Source of the DNA: Scilla litardierei
Taxonomy: Eukaryota > Streptophyta > Magnoliopsida > Asparagales > Asparagaceae
Assembly (NCBI GenBank): GCA_030789695.1
Contig: CM061140.1
Location: 170,462,319 to 170,526,318 of the forward strand
Length of the DNA: 64,000 bases
Reading direction: 5' to 3'
In this document: one piece after another, positions 52,646 to 64,000 of the stretch
How the letters are laid out: the number at the start of each line of letters is the position of its first letter
Position numbering within the stretch: position 1 is the first letter of the stretch
Notes under the pieces: model-generated
Database searches by the model: none
What the model saw: only the letters and a program-made list of their open reading frames with translations
What the model was told of the DNA's origin: nothing
Translations under genes and position numbers: made by a program

Positions 52646-55600
52646 TTATTGGTAGTACTTCCGCAGGTGCTTTGCATTCCAGGGGTGGGAGAGCTCCTTG
52701 TCATCAATAGTGGAAAGTCGATATGTCGCTGGACCGAGGGTGTCGGTCACCTTGTAGGGACCCTTCCATTTGGCAGCAAGCTTTTCTTGACGAACGCTAT
52801 CTGGGGAGAAGAATGCCTTCCGAAGCACTAAATCACCTATGCGGAAGCTTCTCGCTTTGTCTTTGGAGTTGTAATAACGGGCCAAGCGCTCTTTTTGTCA
52901 AATGAGAGTGATCAGGGCTCGGTCACTCGTCTCATTGAGTAGATGAGAATTTATCCCAAGACCCTCTGAATTCCTTTTTTCGTCAAAGTATTCGAGGCGG
53001 AGCGTCTTCTCCACCACTTCGACAGAAACAACATTGTCATACCCGTAGGCGAGCATGAAGGGAGTTTCTCCTGTCGTGTCCTTCCGGATGGTTCTGTATG
53101 ACCATAGTATCCCCAGAAGTTCCTCAGGCCATGCACATTTAGCCTCCCAGACTTTCTTTCGCAGAGGCACCAAGATGCACTTGTTAGCCGCTTCGGCCAG
53201 CTCGTTAGCTTGTGGGTGCACTACGGAGGCAAAATATATCTTGATCTTCCAACTCGAGCAAAATTCCTTAATTCATGCGCTGTCGAACTGGGTCACATTG
53301 TCCGTGACAAGGGAACAAGGGACGCCAAACCTGCAAATGATTGATTGCCATATAAAGCTCTTGACATTCTTCCAAGTGATGCGTGCCAAGGGCTCTGCCT
53401 CGATCCACTTAGTAAAGTAGTCGATGACTACAATCAAAAACTTCTGTTGGCCGCTCGCAGGAATGAAGGGCCCAAGAATGTCCAGTTCTCATTTAGCGAA
53501 GGGAACATGACTGATGATCGGTATCAGATTGGCTGGCGGTGCCGAGTCATGCTTCGCGAACGTTTGGCAAGTTGGACACCTCCTGACATAGTCAGTCGCC
53601 TCCTTATGCTTGTTGGCCAATAATAGCCTTGTTTCAAGGCTTTCAAGGCTAATGCTTTCCCTCCACAATGGTTCACACAGAAACCCTTGTGGATCTTCCA
53701 AAGCACGTAATCAGCCTCATGCTGGTTCAGACACTTGAGGTAAGGGAGCGCGTCATACCTGTCGCTTTGCCTTCTGTAGAGTGACCCATCATGTAGAACG
53801 AACCGAAAAACCTGCATTTCCAATTTCCGTGCTTCAGTTGGGTCGGTCGGTTCTTCTTCAGTCTTAATGTACTTGATTATCGGGCTCATACAATTCGATG
53901 CCAGATCGATGTTGAATGATTCCTCCAATTGCAAGCTCGGTTGTGGAAGGTTTTTCACGCACACGGCTCGTCCTAACTTCGCTGGTGAGGTTGAGGCGAG
54001 CTTCGACAAGGCGTTCGCTCGGAGGTTCTCCGACCAGGGCATGTGGAAGATTCTTGCTAGTTCGAACAGCTCTAACTCGGCTCGAGTGAGTCGTAGGTAG
54101 CTCTGCATCGTCTCATCGCGGGCGTTGTATTCCCCATTAAGTTGTCGGATGACCAAGTTGGAGTCAGTATACAAATTGATGATTCGTGCCCCCATATCCG
54201 AGTTAGCCTGAGACCGTTGATGGCAGCCTCGTATTCTGCCACTTTGTTGGTGGTCGGGAAGTTTAGGCGTAGGGCATACTCGAGAATGTTACCCTCTGGT
54301 GTTTGGATGACTATCCCGACGTCGCTCCCGGCCTTGGTAGACGACCCATCCACCTGGACCATCCTCGTTCCACTCCCTCCGGGGTGGTCGTTATCGGACC
54401 ATTACCTGCTGAGGAAGTAGAGGGAAGGTGGTTTACTGAGTTTACCGAGGGTACCTCTGTCGGCGAGTCGTCGTCGTCGGAGGTGAGCTCGACGATGAAG
54501 TCTGCTAGGGCATGTCCTTTGATGGTAGTCCTTGGTTTGTAGTGAATGTCGAATTCACTTAGCTCAATTTTCCATGTCAGTATCCTTCCTGATCGATCCA
54601 GTCTCTTCAAGGTCTGCTCCAGAGGTGTGTCCATGAGGACAAAGATGGTGTGTGCTTGAAAGTAGGGCCGTAAGCGTCTTGCCGACTGGATCAGGGCGAA
54701 CGCCAGCTTCTCAATCCTGCTGTAGTTAACTTCTGCGCCTCGGCGGACTTGGCTTACATAGTAAATTGGTCGTCGAACCCCCGAGTCCTTCACTAGGTCT
54801 GAGCTTACAGCTTCTGCAGTAGTAGCTAGATAGAGGATCAACTGGTCTATGTCTTTGGGTTTCGTCAGAAGTGGAGGATTACGGATGTAATCCTTTAACT
54901 CGGAGAAAGCTCGCTTACAGTCCACGTTCCCTTCGATGGTCTTCGTGTCCTTCTTGGGGAGAGCAACCGCCTTCCTCAAGACTTTAAAGAAGGGAAGCGA
55001 CTTCTCCGCCGACTTAGATAGGAAGCGCCCAAGGGCCGCGATCCTTTCGTTCAGCCTCTGGAGTTCCCTTATAGTGGTCGGCTCTTTCATACTGATTATC
55101 ACTGCCACTTTATCGGGATTAGGCTCTATTCCTTGGTTTGTAAGCATGAAACCGATGAACTTTTCCGACTGAACCCCGAAGGTGCACTTCATAGGATTCA
55201 GCTGGAGGCGGTATCATCGGATCTTTGCAAAGGTTCCTGCGAGATCGACAATGTGGTCAACCGGTTTCCTTGATTTGACTAGCATGTCATCCACGTAGGC
55301 CTCAAGGTTCCACCCGATTTGCCTTATGAAGACCTTGTTGACCATCCGCTGGTAAGTCGCTTCGGCATTTTTCAACCCGAACGACATCTTTCTATAACAA
55401 AAAATCCATCGGTCCATGATGAAGGAAGTTTTTTCCTCGTCTTTGGGTGCAATCTGGATCTGATTGTACTATGAGAAGGCGTACATGAAACTGAGGAGCT
55501 CATATCCGGACGCTTTGTCCACCAGGTGGTCGATCCGAGGCAGGGGATAACTGTCCTTCGGACACACGCTTTGTTCAAGTTGGTGAAGTACACGCATATT

Positions 55601-56388
55601 CTCCACTTGTTGGCCTTCTTCACCATAACAACATTAGAGAGCCACTCAGGGTAATGGACTTCTCTAATGAAGCCGGCCTCTAGCAGCCATTCGATCTCTT
55701 CGGTGGCCGCCTTCATCTTATCACCGCTGATGTTCAGCTTCTTTTGTTTCACCGACTGGAAAGTTGAGTCGACATGCAGCTTGTGGGAGAAGACTCGAGT
55801 ATCTACTCTAGGCATGTCGTCGGGCGACCAAGCGAACACGTCCGTGTTGCCTCTCAAGAAGTCTATCAGCTGCTCTCGTAGGTCGGGGGAAAGCCTGGAT
55901 CCAATGGTGTTTGATCTCCCCTCTCCGCCAGGCAATGATATTAACTTGGTTTCGTCAACCGGGGCCGGCCATTGGTTTTCCAGGTCCTTGGTGTCTTCCA
56001 CAAGATCGTTCGAGGATGCTTGTTCCGTCCTTCTAATCGCTGCGGACAGTAGGTAACACGACCTAGCGTACATTTGATTTCCTAGTACCTGCCCGACCCC
56101 TTCGGGAGTTTGGAATTTGACCATATGGTGAAAGGTGGAGATTGCCGCTTCCACTGAGTTGAGAAGCGGTTGACCTATAATCCCGTTATAGGCCGAGTTG
56201 ATTTTGACCACCATGAATGACATCATTTGGGTCACCTGATGGGGGGATTGGCCGAGTGTGACCGGCAGAACAAGCATACCTGCAATAGGGGCAGAGTGGC
56301 ATGTGAACCCAACGAGAGGTCCGGGGCATTCCCTCAGCTGAGATGAGGCCAGCCCCATCTTCTCAAGTGTGGTCCAAAAAAGGACGTC
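52646..56388 (-). pseudogene. pol: Tat-like pol (protease remnant, RT, two RNase H domains, integrase)
   Basis: On the minus strand: a protease C-terminal part with NGIIGQPLLN near 56180; RT from about 55900, with VYFTNLNKAC near 55590, KMSFGLKNAEATYQRMV near 55370, and catalytic YVDDML at 55281-55301; the first RNase H about 54960-54450 (PIYYVSQVRRG, YSRIEKLAFAL); the second RNase H from 54362 (VDGSSTKAGSDVGI, NKVAEYEA); and integrase 53720-52646 (RRCPTCQTFAKH zinc-site half, HPQANELAEAANK, and the C-terminal GDLVLRK...WKGPYKV). Frames change near 55400, 55200, 54330 and 53700 and the gag/protease N-part is missing, so it is inactive. A duplicated RNase H marks the Tat clade. Confidence 0.88.
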
Positions 56389-56740
56389 ACATGAGCTTCC
56401 CTATTGTTATTATAGTCTGTTGTCTCACCATGTGAGTGCCCCTATTTTCTTGTCAAGTATTTTAGTGCTTGGTTCTGTATATTGACCTGGCAATATGATG
56501 TTCTATGAAGTTGCTTGTATTTAAGGGTTTTTCATTTTTCATTTTTCAATGTTGTATTCCTGTTTGCAGTGGTACTTTATATTTCAGTTTAAACATCAGG
56601 GTTTCTAAAATTCTTATCTAGCATTGCTTAATTTTTGCTGCTATCTGTTAATGGATCACGGCAGTGTGATTGTGTTAATTCCTCCTGTTTGCTTATTCCT
56701 CGGTGATCATACTAAATAAAACTACTCTGCATTATCGTAG

Positions 56741-56775
56741 GCTTCAGCTTGCTATACATTGAAGCATATTTAACC
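56741..56775 (+). other. VPS55: 5'UTR part of VPS55 coding exon 1
   Basis: An acceptor TTATCGTAG precedes 56741, followed by 35 bases to ATG 56776 (ACCATGG context). A T-rich stretch before the acceptor (56389-56740) looks like ordinary intron sequence. Confidence 0.55.
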
Positions 56776-59700
56776 ATGGCAGGCTTGCCACGCCATATAA
56801 TTGCCTGCCTACACACAGGAAGACTTGCTGTTTTGGCAATAATGGTTGCTGGTGGAATCGTATTACAAATTCTGGTAAGCAATGATTATAAAATTCTTGT
56901 TCTTGGTGCTTTTTAAAGGGTGAAGGCGGAGAACCCAACCCTTTACCCTTTTTAGGGGATTATTTTTTTTCTTTATTTTTGGCACTCCTCAAGTCATTGG
57001 CCTTTGATCACGTGTCTCATGCTCAATGACCTTACTGATCTCCCAGTAGTTGGTTTAGAAGTTTCTTTTTGTGTAATATTGAGGAACCATACCCTTCCCT
57101 TTTTCGGGTTGGTGGCCTTGGATTTATTAGCACTGGTCTCTCTCCTAGCCGGTTTGTTCATTATCACCATCTTACCAGTGGTTTTTGTGGTAGATTCTTA
57201 CATGTCTCTTTTAATGATGCAGGCATGTGCTTTATACAATAATTGGTGGCCTCTGTTAACCGGTAAGTTTAGCAAGTTCTATACCTGGTTTATAATACAC
57301 ATCATAAACTGAGACCTGCTGTAAGAAATTAAGGTCATGTATACATTGGACGTCATCTTGTGGGAGGACCCACACTGTTGGTTAAATTATATTATGTTGG
57401 AATTGTTAAAGATCATAGAGCATGGTAGACAGCGCTAAAATATGTCCTAGTGAAAGAGAAGAAAATATATTTCTTTTACAATTATAGTGTACGCTGTATA
57501 ATGAATAGCAAGGATAAGAAAAAAGGGTTAGTAATCACTCTATCTAGAAAGACAGCAACCACACCTACACGAAATTTCAACCCACTACAAAGTCACCTGG
57601 TGGAATGTTCCCATCAAGCTGTAGCTGCCGTACCTAGACAATTCGAGTATTTTCTACCAAATTCAATAAGGCTTTGGTTTGTGACATGGGTACAAATATG
57701 TGCCCTGCTTTGAGCGTTGTGTGGCATGAAGTCACCGGCTTAATCAGATTTGCATTTGGGCCACCGTGCACCTGGAAGCACTTGCTAGAGCCATTTCTTT
57801 TTATTCTGCATGTAATATTGTGTGCATATGGACAGAACATAGATGCATACACATTTGAATGCAAGTAATATTAGGATTGTGATAAAAGAAATCTTTTATT
57901 TGGATATCTATGGATAAGCCCTTATGCAATGCTTAGTCAACAAATAATAGACAGAATACTTAATTAAAAACATCCCCACAGTTCTAACTACATCAAATGA
58001 TGGAAGTTCAAGGCCCAAAATTAGAGCCCTAGTGCAAGTCTCAAAGCCCTCCAGGCTGACAAGGGATTGGCCATATGAGCTGCATTACTGCAAGGTTCGG
58101 CGAAGCACCCAGGATATACTTTGGATGGACAGAGATTGTTATACCAAGGGCGGCTGTTATTAGATGGACAGAGATTGGTATACCAAGGGCGACTGGTATT
58201 AACCCGAACTTCATAACATATTTATTCCATTGATCGTTCAGAAGTTCCATGGCAAAGCGGTTGGAGGACATTTCGGAGTGCAGCAGACTTACATGCGGAT
58301 GGCCAACGAACTCTATTGGACAAGGTGAGGAGAGACATTACCCTGATGGTGGTGACAAATTGTGACGTCAGCCAGCATCACAAATACTTGGTGAGGACTC
58401 CTGCCAGATTACTACAGCCATTATCTCTTCCTGAGAAGATCTGGGAGGAGATCACTGCGGACTTTATATCGAGAGGCTACCGAGGTCAAAGGGATTTTCT
58501 GTCATACTTGTTGTGGTGGATCGCTTTAGCAAGAATGTCAATTTTGTAGCTCTTCGTCATCCTTATACGGCGGTTAAAGTGGCGGCAGCTTTCATTAAGG
58601 AGGTGATGCGTTTGCATGATTTCCTACGTCCATTGTTTCTGACAGGGATTGAGTGTTTATAAGCCACTTCTGGATAGAGCTATTTAAGGTGCATGAGACG
58701 GCCTTTAAAAGGAGTACAACCTACCACCCACAGACTGACGTCCAGGTAAATGTCATCAACATGAGTGTCAAGATGTACATGCATTGCTTTGCATCAGAGT
58801 CGCTCAAGCAGTGGATCAAGTGGATGGCTTGGACAGAGTACTGGTATAATACATCCTATCATTCGGTGGCGCATACCATACCCTTTAGGATTTTATATCG
58901 GTGAGATCCTCCACACCTGATCCACTACAGCCACAGTTCGAGCCACAGTTCGACCCTGGTGTCCCAGGTGGAGCATTATCTTGAGAGATGGATAGAGTTC
59001 TGTAGAATTTAAAGTGGCATTTGACTAGGGCGCAATAGATCATGAAATCCAATGCAGATGTGCATCGCCGAGATGTGCAGTTTGTTGTGAGGGACAAGGT
59101 TTAATTGAAGCTAAGACTGTATCGACAGAAGTCTTGCACACAGGTACAACGAGAAGTTAATGACTCGCTACTACGGGCCATATGAGGTCAAGGCCAAGAT
59201 TGTACATGTGGCTTACAGATTGAAGTTACCATAGACGTCTAACATACATGTCTTCCACGTGTCAATTGTGGCAGGCGATTGGAGATCACTCTTTTCTCGA
59301 CATTGTCACCTATATTGACCGACGACGTGGAGGTGCTTTTGGAACCGCTAGAGGTTAAAGGGGTCTGTCAAGGAACTGCAGGAGCTAAAGAGGCGTTGAT
59401 TCAGTGGCACGGGCTACCTGACTATATTGACAGACGACATGGAGGTGCTTTTGGAACCGCTAGAGGTTAAAGTGGTCTGTCAAGGGACTGCGGGAGCTAA
59501 AGAGGCGTTGATTCAGTGGCGCGGGCTACCTGACTATAATGCTACTTGGAAGTCCTTTGATGCTATTCGGCAGTAGTTTCCTGATTTTCACCTTGAGAAC
59601 AATGTGGCTCTTTTGGAGGGGAGTAATGATGCGATCATCACCAACAAGAGGCGGAGGGGCATACAACTTGATCAAGTGGTGTTTTCGTCATGTTTGGCTA

Positions 59701-62700
59701 CTAGTGACAATTTTGTTATTTCTGGAAAATTTGGAATGTAGGAAGTTTTATGAGGCGATGGCTAGGGTTTGAGTGATGCATGTTGATTATTGTGAGAGAA
59801 TTACTATAGGCGTCCATAGTACCCCAGATTTGGGAGATTTACACTTTGATCTCTAATACCAAGTTAGGAGAGCGGTCTTCTCTCGAAAGGGGTCAATTTA
59901 TCCATTGTATTTCCACTTTAAATCTATTAAAAATTCTATCTTTTCCTTTTTTGTCACCATAAAAATCCTATTTTTGTTCTAATTTCCTGCGAAGATCATA
60001 TAAGAAAATTAGGCCTGAATTGAAATACTTCTACCCTTATTTTCAACGTCACATTGTGTTTTAGATTAGTGGACCATCTTATGCACTAGCGAAATGAAGT
60101 GATATGGGTTCTCTTTCTTCTTCTTTTTTGTTTTGTTCTATTTTGTTTGGTTTATGTGTGCATTTTTGTTGGTGGGTTGGTTGATTGGTTTCGTTAGGGT
60201 TTTGATGGATAAAATTAGGATTTTTGGTGGAAAGGTGGGATATAAAGAAAGGATTTTTATGATAAGGAAGAGTTTTTTGGAGAAGAAAAGTTGGATTTTT
60301 ATTGATAAAATAAAGGGAATACAAGACAATTGAACTCGATTCGAGAGGAGACCACTGTCCTAGCTTTGGATTTGAGATCAAAACCTAAATCTCACAAGAC
60401 TAGTTTTTACTTCGAAGAAAAAGCCTAAACATCAAAGATATATGGTTTCTTTCACAATGTTCTACATCCCCTGCCTAACCTTTGCCGTCGCTTACAAATA
60501 CTATTCTGAAAATAACAAAATTACAGAAAAAATCCCTGAACTTTGAAAATTACAAAAAGACACTTGAAATCTGAAAATTTACGGAAACGCCACCGAAACC
60601 CTAAAATTCCATATCTGCCCTTTTGTGCGGTTGTGTTATTACTCCGTCTCTAAAGAATCACCGTGTACTCAAGGTGGTGTCACGAAATTCATGAGGCATG
60701 CTACTTTTAATGGAGGTGCTCGTCCTCTCTCGGCTCTTCCTCTTCAACCGTCTTGCCTTCTTCATCCTCGACTATCAGCATATTGATAGCACGATCCAGG
60801 CAACGATGTACCGGCTCGAACTTCTCGCCACATCGGAAGCATAAACCTTTGGTGCGCATGTCCTTGATCTCGGTCTGTGTCAACCGCTTGATCCTGCTGT
60901 CTAGTGGAAGCTCATTGTACTTCTTTTGGCTTGATTGGTTCCCTCCTGACGGCGCCTCATGTCCTATTTCTGGCACCTGACTGCGAAAAATAGATCCGCA
61001 CCATGCTCCCCTGACGTGCCGCTATACGAGTTTGTCCACCATCCGAGCCAAACCCATCATGTCCAGCAACCCTCTTGGTCTCTGTATGCGTAGCTTTGCC
61101 CGAATGTTTCGTTTGAGACCCTTCGAGCAAAGACTACCCAGACACTCCTTGAACGTGGCCTGTCAGCATCTCAAATATCACGATATACTCTCTGACCGTC
61201 CCTTCATGTCTCAGTGCGTAGAGCTGCTCACAAATGTCTCCTCCCTGGGTCTCACGGAATCGGTCTAGCATGCAATCTTTAAATTCCTCCCATGAACGAA
61301 CATGACAATGCTGCTCTTTTAAATTCCTCCCATGAACGAACAGGACAATGCTGCTCTCTCCATCAATACCAAGTTAGGCTTCACTCTCTAAACATATTCC
61401 TATCGCCTTCAGCTTCTCCGCTTTAGTAAGGCGTGTCACCTAAATGTATCTCTCCATCCTGTAGATCCATCCATCTAGGTCTTCTCACTCAACTATTAGC
61501 ATTTGTAACTCATGATCCCGTCATCAATTCCAACTCTTTCCTGGCCTGCTCGCGCTCCTACCTGTCCATAGTAATGTGGAAGATGATAATCATCGTGAAG
61601 TACCTCTCTGCGTCACACATAACTCCTCAACGGGCCGTTACCTCTGTCTTCATTTCCGCTCTAGTCATCCTCATCCCAAGTTTAGTCGTCAACATCCTCC
61701 TCAAAGCACGGGTCTTCGTCATAATCATCTTGAAAATCCTTGTATGTCGGAAGTACTCGACGTCGTCGCCAATCTGCTGCAAAACGAGGCCCACGAAGCT
61801 CTTGGAGCTCTTTCACGTCATCATCCGGTTCCTCAAGCGGCACAAAATCGTCGTTGATGTTTTGGGGGCCCGTGGAAGCCCGGACGATCCATCATTGGCT
61901 CGGCGGTTCCGCTGGCAGCCCTGCCGCATGGCTGCAGAGGTGCACTGCCCCTGCAGATGGTCCTGGTGAAGGTGGCTAGGGTTTCCCCCTTCGTGGGATC
62001 GTCTTCTGCTTTCTCAAAGTAGTCGTCGGCCTCAAACAACAATCCTTCAACGTATTCCTATACCTTTTCCTTGTACTTCTCAAAAGTTGATGACTTTTGC
62101 CCGAGATCTGAATTTCCGGCCCTATCCGAGCTCGTCGCTGCCTTTGGATCCGAAGATCGTTGTGTTAGGGTTGGATCCGAAGATCGTTGTGCAAGGGTTT
62201 GCAAGAGAGCACAATGTTGCGCCAGGGTTTGCATGATAGTTTCAAACTTTTCTGCGATGCATTGGATCCTTCTTCGATTGATACCCTAACCTCATATCCG
62301 AGTTCCTCCATGGATTTCTTCATAACCGCTACTTCAACATTGAGTCTTTACTCCAAAAATTCCGTCTTTTTCTTTGCCTCCACCAATGCCATGGATCGTA
62401 GCACTCTGATACCAATTTTTTAGGATCGGTTAGGATTTTGATGGATAAAATTAAGGTTTTTGGTGGAAAGGTGGAATTTTTAGGATAAAGAATGTGTTTT
62501 TATGGTAAGAGTTTTTGCGAAAGAAAGGTTGGATTTTTATTGATAAAATAAAAGAAATACAAGATAATTGACCTCGATTCGAGAGGAGGTCACTCTCCTA
62601 GCTTTGGATTCGAGAACAAAGCCTAAATCTCACAAGACTAGCTTTTTACTTCGAAGGAAAAGCCTAAACTTCCAAGATCTATGGTTTCTTCCACAATATT

Positions 62701-63664
62701 CGACATCCTCCCTTAACCCTAGCCGTTGCTTACAAATACTAACCTGAAAGAAAACCCCCGAAACTCCAAAATTACATTTCTTCCCTTTTGTTCGGTCATA
62801 TCAGCCTCGTTGTCTCCTTGTTAGATCATCACTATTGGTATCTGCAGCCTTGTTGGGGAAATGCAGTTCAGTGTTTTGAAGGGGCTTGGTGGATGCATGC
62901 TTGAACAGCTTAAAATGAAATCTAGCTCTTGTCATGAACTTTGCATCAGGTTTATTTTTAATCGACCATCTGAGACCCTAAGCTAATAAAGTGATATCAG
63001 GGACATGGACTCGCTGTTCTTGCCTCCATCGGAGAGATACCTGTTAACATGTTAGATATGATTGACAGTGACCTTTACTTCGGGTGACTTGTACATGTAC
63101 CCCTGGAGCCAAATAACCACCCCCACCCTACAAAGCACGGCACATGCATGTGTGGCTGGTGTGCACTATATTGCACTCGTGTGCACACGATTGCGTGTTT
63201 CTTGCACACGCATATCTGGGTATGCTGTCTGTGTGTGTTGTTGCATTCTAGATATTTTTAAAACATATGATCGATTTAGTAATATCAAATGATCATTGGT
63301 GCAGCATTGATGTATGTAATTCTTCCAATGCCTCTGCTATTCTTTGCGGACTCCAGCCCTTCAACGATCATGTCTGGTGATGGAGATAGGTTGGTAATGC
63401 CTGCTTCTCTTTTCACTGCCACAGTAATCCGATTCTGAAGTCTCACTTTGAGTTCAAATTCATGGCAACAGCTGGGTAAATTTTACCAAGTTCTTGACTG
63501 GACATTCCGTGGTAGGAAGCATCGCGATACCCTGCATCTTAAAGCATGCAGCCGTCATTGGATGGGGAGCTCTCATAATGGAGCTTTCTTCCTTCTTTGT
63601 TTTTGGAGTTTCGATTCTATGTTTTTTACAGATGAACAGTGATGATGAGTACAGCGCCTTCTAA
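56776..63664 (+). CDS. VPS55: Vps55/LEPROT-family membrane protein (spliced host gene)
   Basis: Four coding exons: 56776-56874, 57223-57262, 63305-63389 and 63472-63664. They join to 417 nt, 138 residues plus TAA. All introns are GT-AG: CTG|GTAAGC...TGCAG|GCA; ACCG|GTAAGT...TGCAG|CATTG; GATAG|GTTGGT...AACAG|CTGG. The product has four hydrophobic segments: AVLAIMVAGGIVLQIL; then NNWWPLLTALMYVILPMPLLFF; then VVGSIAIPCILKHAAVIGWGAL; and SSFFVFGVSILCFL. Length and the motifs ACALYNNWWP and KFLTG match plant Vps55 proteins, small endosomal proteins that act with Vps68 in late-endosome to vacuole sorting. Intron 2 is 6042 bp and filled with retrotransposon debris. The reading frame is intact, so this is probably a working gene. 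Confidence 0.92.
57263..58000 (+). other. Intron 2 sequence before the Gypsy debris
   Basis: About 740 bp of non-coding, moderately AT-rich DNA. No gene or repeat family recognised. Confidence 0.5.
58040..59660 (+). pseudogene. Chromovirus (Gypsy) integrase and chromodomain debris in intron 2
   Basis: Readable pieces in order: KFHGKAVGGHFGVQQTYMRM near 58245-58300 (integrase zinc-binding region), PLSLPEKIWEEITADFI near 58425-58475 (catalytic core start), TTYHPQTDVQVN near 58715-58750, ADVHRRDVQFVVRDKV near 59055-59100, and a chromodomain-like end (ALIQWHGLPDY, FPDFHLENNVALLEG) near 59390-59620. Numerous stops and frameshifts are present. A 40-bp duplication lies at 58125-58205, and a 112-bp tandem duplication at 59311-59530 doubles the chromodomain start. 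RT and LTRs are not present. Confidence 0.8.
59800..60189 (+). other. Intron 2 sequence between Gypsy debris and the gag-only element
   Basis: Non-coding, T-rich. It includes ATACCAAGTTAGG (59861), a word also present in the gag-only element at 61367, so part of this may be element-derived. No gene seen. Confidence 0.4.
60190..62803 (-). mobile_element. Gag-only Gypsy element (TR-GAG-like) in intron 2
   Basis: Two related flanks, 60190-60641 and about 62420-62803, share a run of about 300 bp (GATGGATAAAATTA, ATTGATAAAATAAA, TCGATTCGAGAGGAG, CTAAATCTCACAAGACTAG). The minus strand next to the right copy reads TGGTATCAGAGTGCTACG (62397-62414), an initiator-Met PBS, which fixes the orientation. 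The interior codes only a broken gag; no pol. The right LTR begins TGATATGACC on minus. LTR divergence is high (including an extra stretch of about 80 bp in the left copy), so it is old. Confidence 0.7.
60690..61980 (-). pseudogene. gag: Gypsy gag with zinc knuckle, frameshifted
   Basis: Minus-strand pieces include SWEEFKDCMLDRFRE near 61270, LYALRHEGTVREYIVIFE near 61190, and a zinc knuckle CFRCGEKFEPVHRC near 60810-60850 (CX2CX9HX2C-like spacing CFRC...HRC as in chromovirus gags). A 41-bp tandem duplication (AAATTCCTCCCATGAACGAA, 61278-61359) and several frameshifts break it. There is no RT or integrase downstream before the LTR. Confidence 0.7.
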
Positions 63665-64000
63665 AGTTTCAGACATCCCGTGTAAAACTTGAGACTGTAC
63701 AAAGCCGTCAACTTGGGCTTCATTTTTTTCCTACAAACCCTGCCTTGTAATTATCCTTCAATACTGCAAATTGTACAGTTTGTGCATCAAGTCCTCATTA
63801 GATTTGATGCCATGTTGAGTTTTTGCGAATTCAAGGTGTAATCTTGTATATGTAATTATCAATGTTTGCCAAACTCAATCTTATGCTTTTACAATTATTG
63901 TTGAAGAAAGGGGTTTTCCAGCAATAGCATTTGTTATGTTGCCGTCAATTTGATCACTGCATTTGTTTTACTTTTTTCGGTCCTGTTCGAGTCTAAATTA
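63665..64000 (+). other. VPS55: 3'UTR and downstream of the VPS55-like gene
   Basis: Follows the TAA at 63664. T-rich with TTGTAATTATCC and TGTATATGTAATTATCAATG (about 63845-63865), plausible plant far-upstream/poly(A) signals; no canonical AATAAA seen. Confidence 0.45.

Larger units (their letters stand above)
48326..56388 (-). mobile_element. 5'-truncated Tat-like Gypsy element in intron 1 of the VPS55-like gene
   Basis: Read on the minus strand: protease remnant, RT, RNase H, a second RNase H, integrase (56388 to 52646), a tandem-repeat block (52500-51890), an extra ORF on the opposite strand (49445-51580), and a 3' LTR of about 0.9 kb (about 49240-48326). The 5' LTR and gag are missing at the 56388 boundary, so no TSD can be checked. 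Dual RNase H, 3' tandem repeats and an antisense extra ORF together define the Tat lineage. Its LTR is unlike that of the Tat-like element at 4539. Confidence 0.8.

Noticed and set aside
57004..57312. Hydrophobic 102-residue frame including ACALYNNWWPLLT
   Set aside because: Only 57223-57262 is a real exon (VPS55 exon 2); the rest is intron read in frame by chance.

Overview
This window is repeat-dense plant (angiosperm) nuclear DNA. The evidence is LTR retrotransposons of typical plant lineages (Copia SIRE-like and Ivana/Ale-like; Gypsy Tat, Athila and chromovirus), their plant-type primer-binding sites, a hAT transposon, and one spliced host gene. The sequence does not fix the species, but the nesting depth and intron sizes suggest a large genome. 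I see no prokaryotic, viral, tRNA, rRNA or CRISPR features. All calls were made by eye from the sequence and translations.

Layout. (1) 1-1925: degraded Copia pol (minus strand) and LTR debris. (2) 1926-35946: a decayed SIRE-like Copia element, identified by a 5' LTR stub with PBS, scattered gag pieces, and a polypurine tract plus 3' LTR. It is split by a probable solo LTR (about 2780-4437), a 26-kb non-coding Tat-like Gypsy element (4539-30630, TSD GATAT), and a 3.05-kb long-inverted-repeat element (31033-34082). The Tat-like element in turn holds a Copia solo LTR (8082-9690, TSD AAACT), a gag-only TR-GAG element (10028-16053, TSD GCAAG), and a 12.1-kb Athila-type element (16737-28818, TSD ACCTA) that encodes gag-protease and an Athila env-position ORF but no reverse transcriptase or integrase. 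(3) About 36060-47740: a degenerate hAT transposon interrupted by a Gypsy solo LTR (36724-39111, TSD CTCAG) and by a minus-strand, short-LTR, coding-dead Copia-like element (41501-47554, TSD CTTTT). (4) About 47820-64000: a host gene for a Vps55/LEPROT-family endosomal membrane protein. It has four coding exons (56776-63664), a probable 5'UTR exon (to 47964), and introns of about 8.8 and 6.0 kb filled with retrotransposons. Intron 1 holds a 5'-truncated Tat-like element with a minus-strand pol and a plus-strand extra ORF. Intron 2 holds chromovirus integrase/chromodomain debris and a gag-only minus-strand element.

How the parts relate. None of the retroelements here is self-sufficient. The TR-GAG and Athila-type copies have matching LTRs, PBS and PPT but lack pol, so they would depend on enzymes supplied by relatives elsewhere. 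They share the Athila-type PBS and a 3' non-coding motif, which suggests a common helper.

Most unusual signal. Several unrelated elements carry arrays of small hairpins in which the loop is constant while the stem sequence changes in a compensated way. They are: Athila LTR, loop TTTGCAAGAGATTGGA; short-LTR Copia-like element, loop TTCAG/TTCGG; Tat-like element, loop CAACT; Copia solo LTR, loop TTGACA. The Athila element also has arrays of the palindrome ACTCGGCCGAGT, both in its LTRs and in front of a TATA-like box upstream of its second ORF, which looks like a duplicated promoter module.
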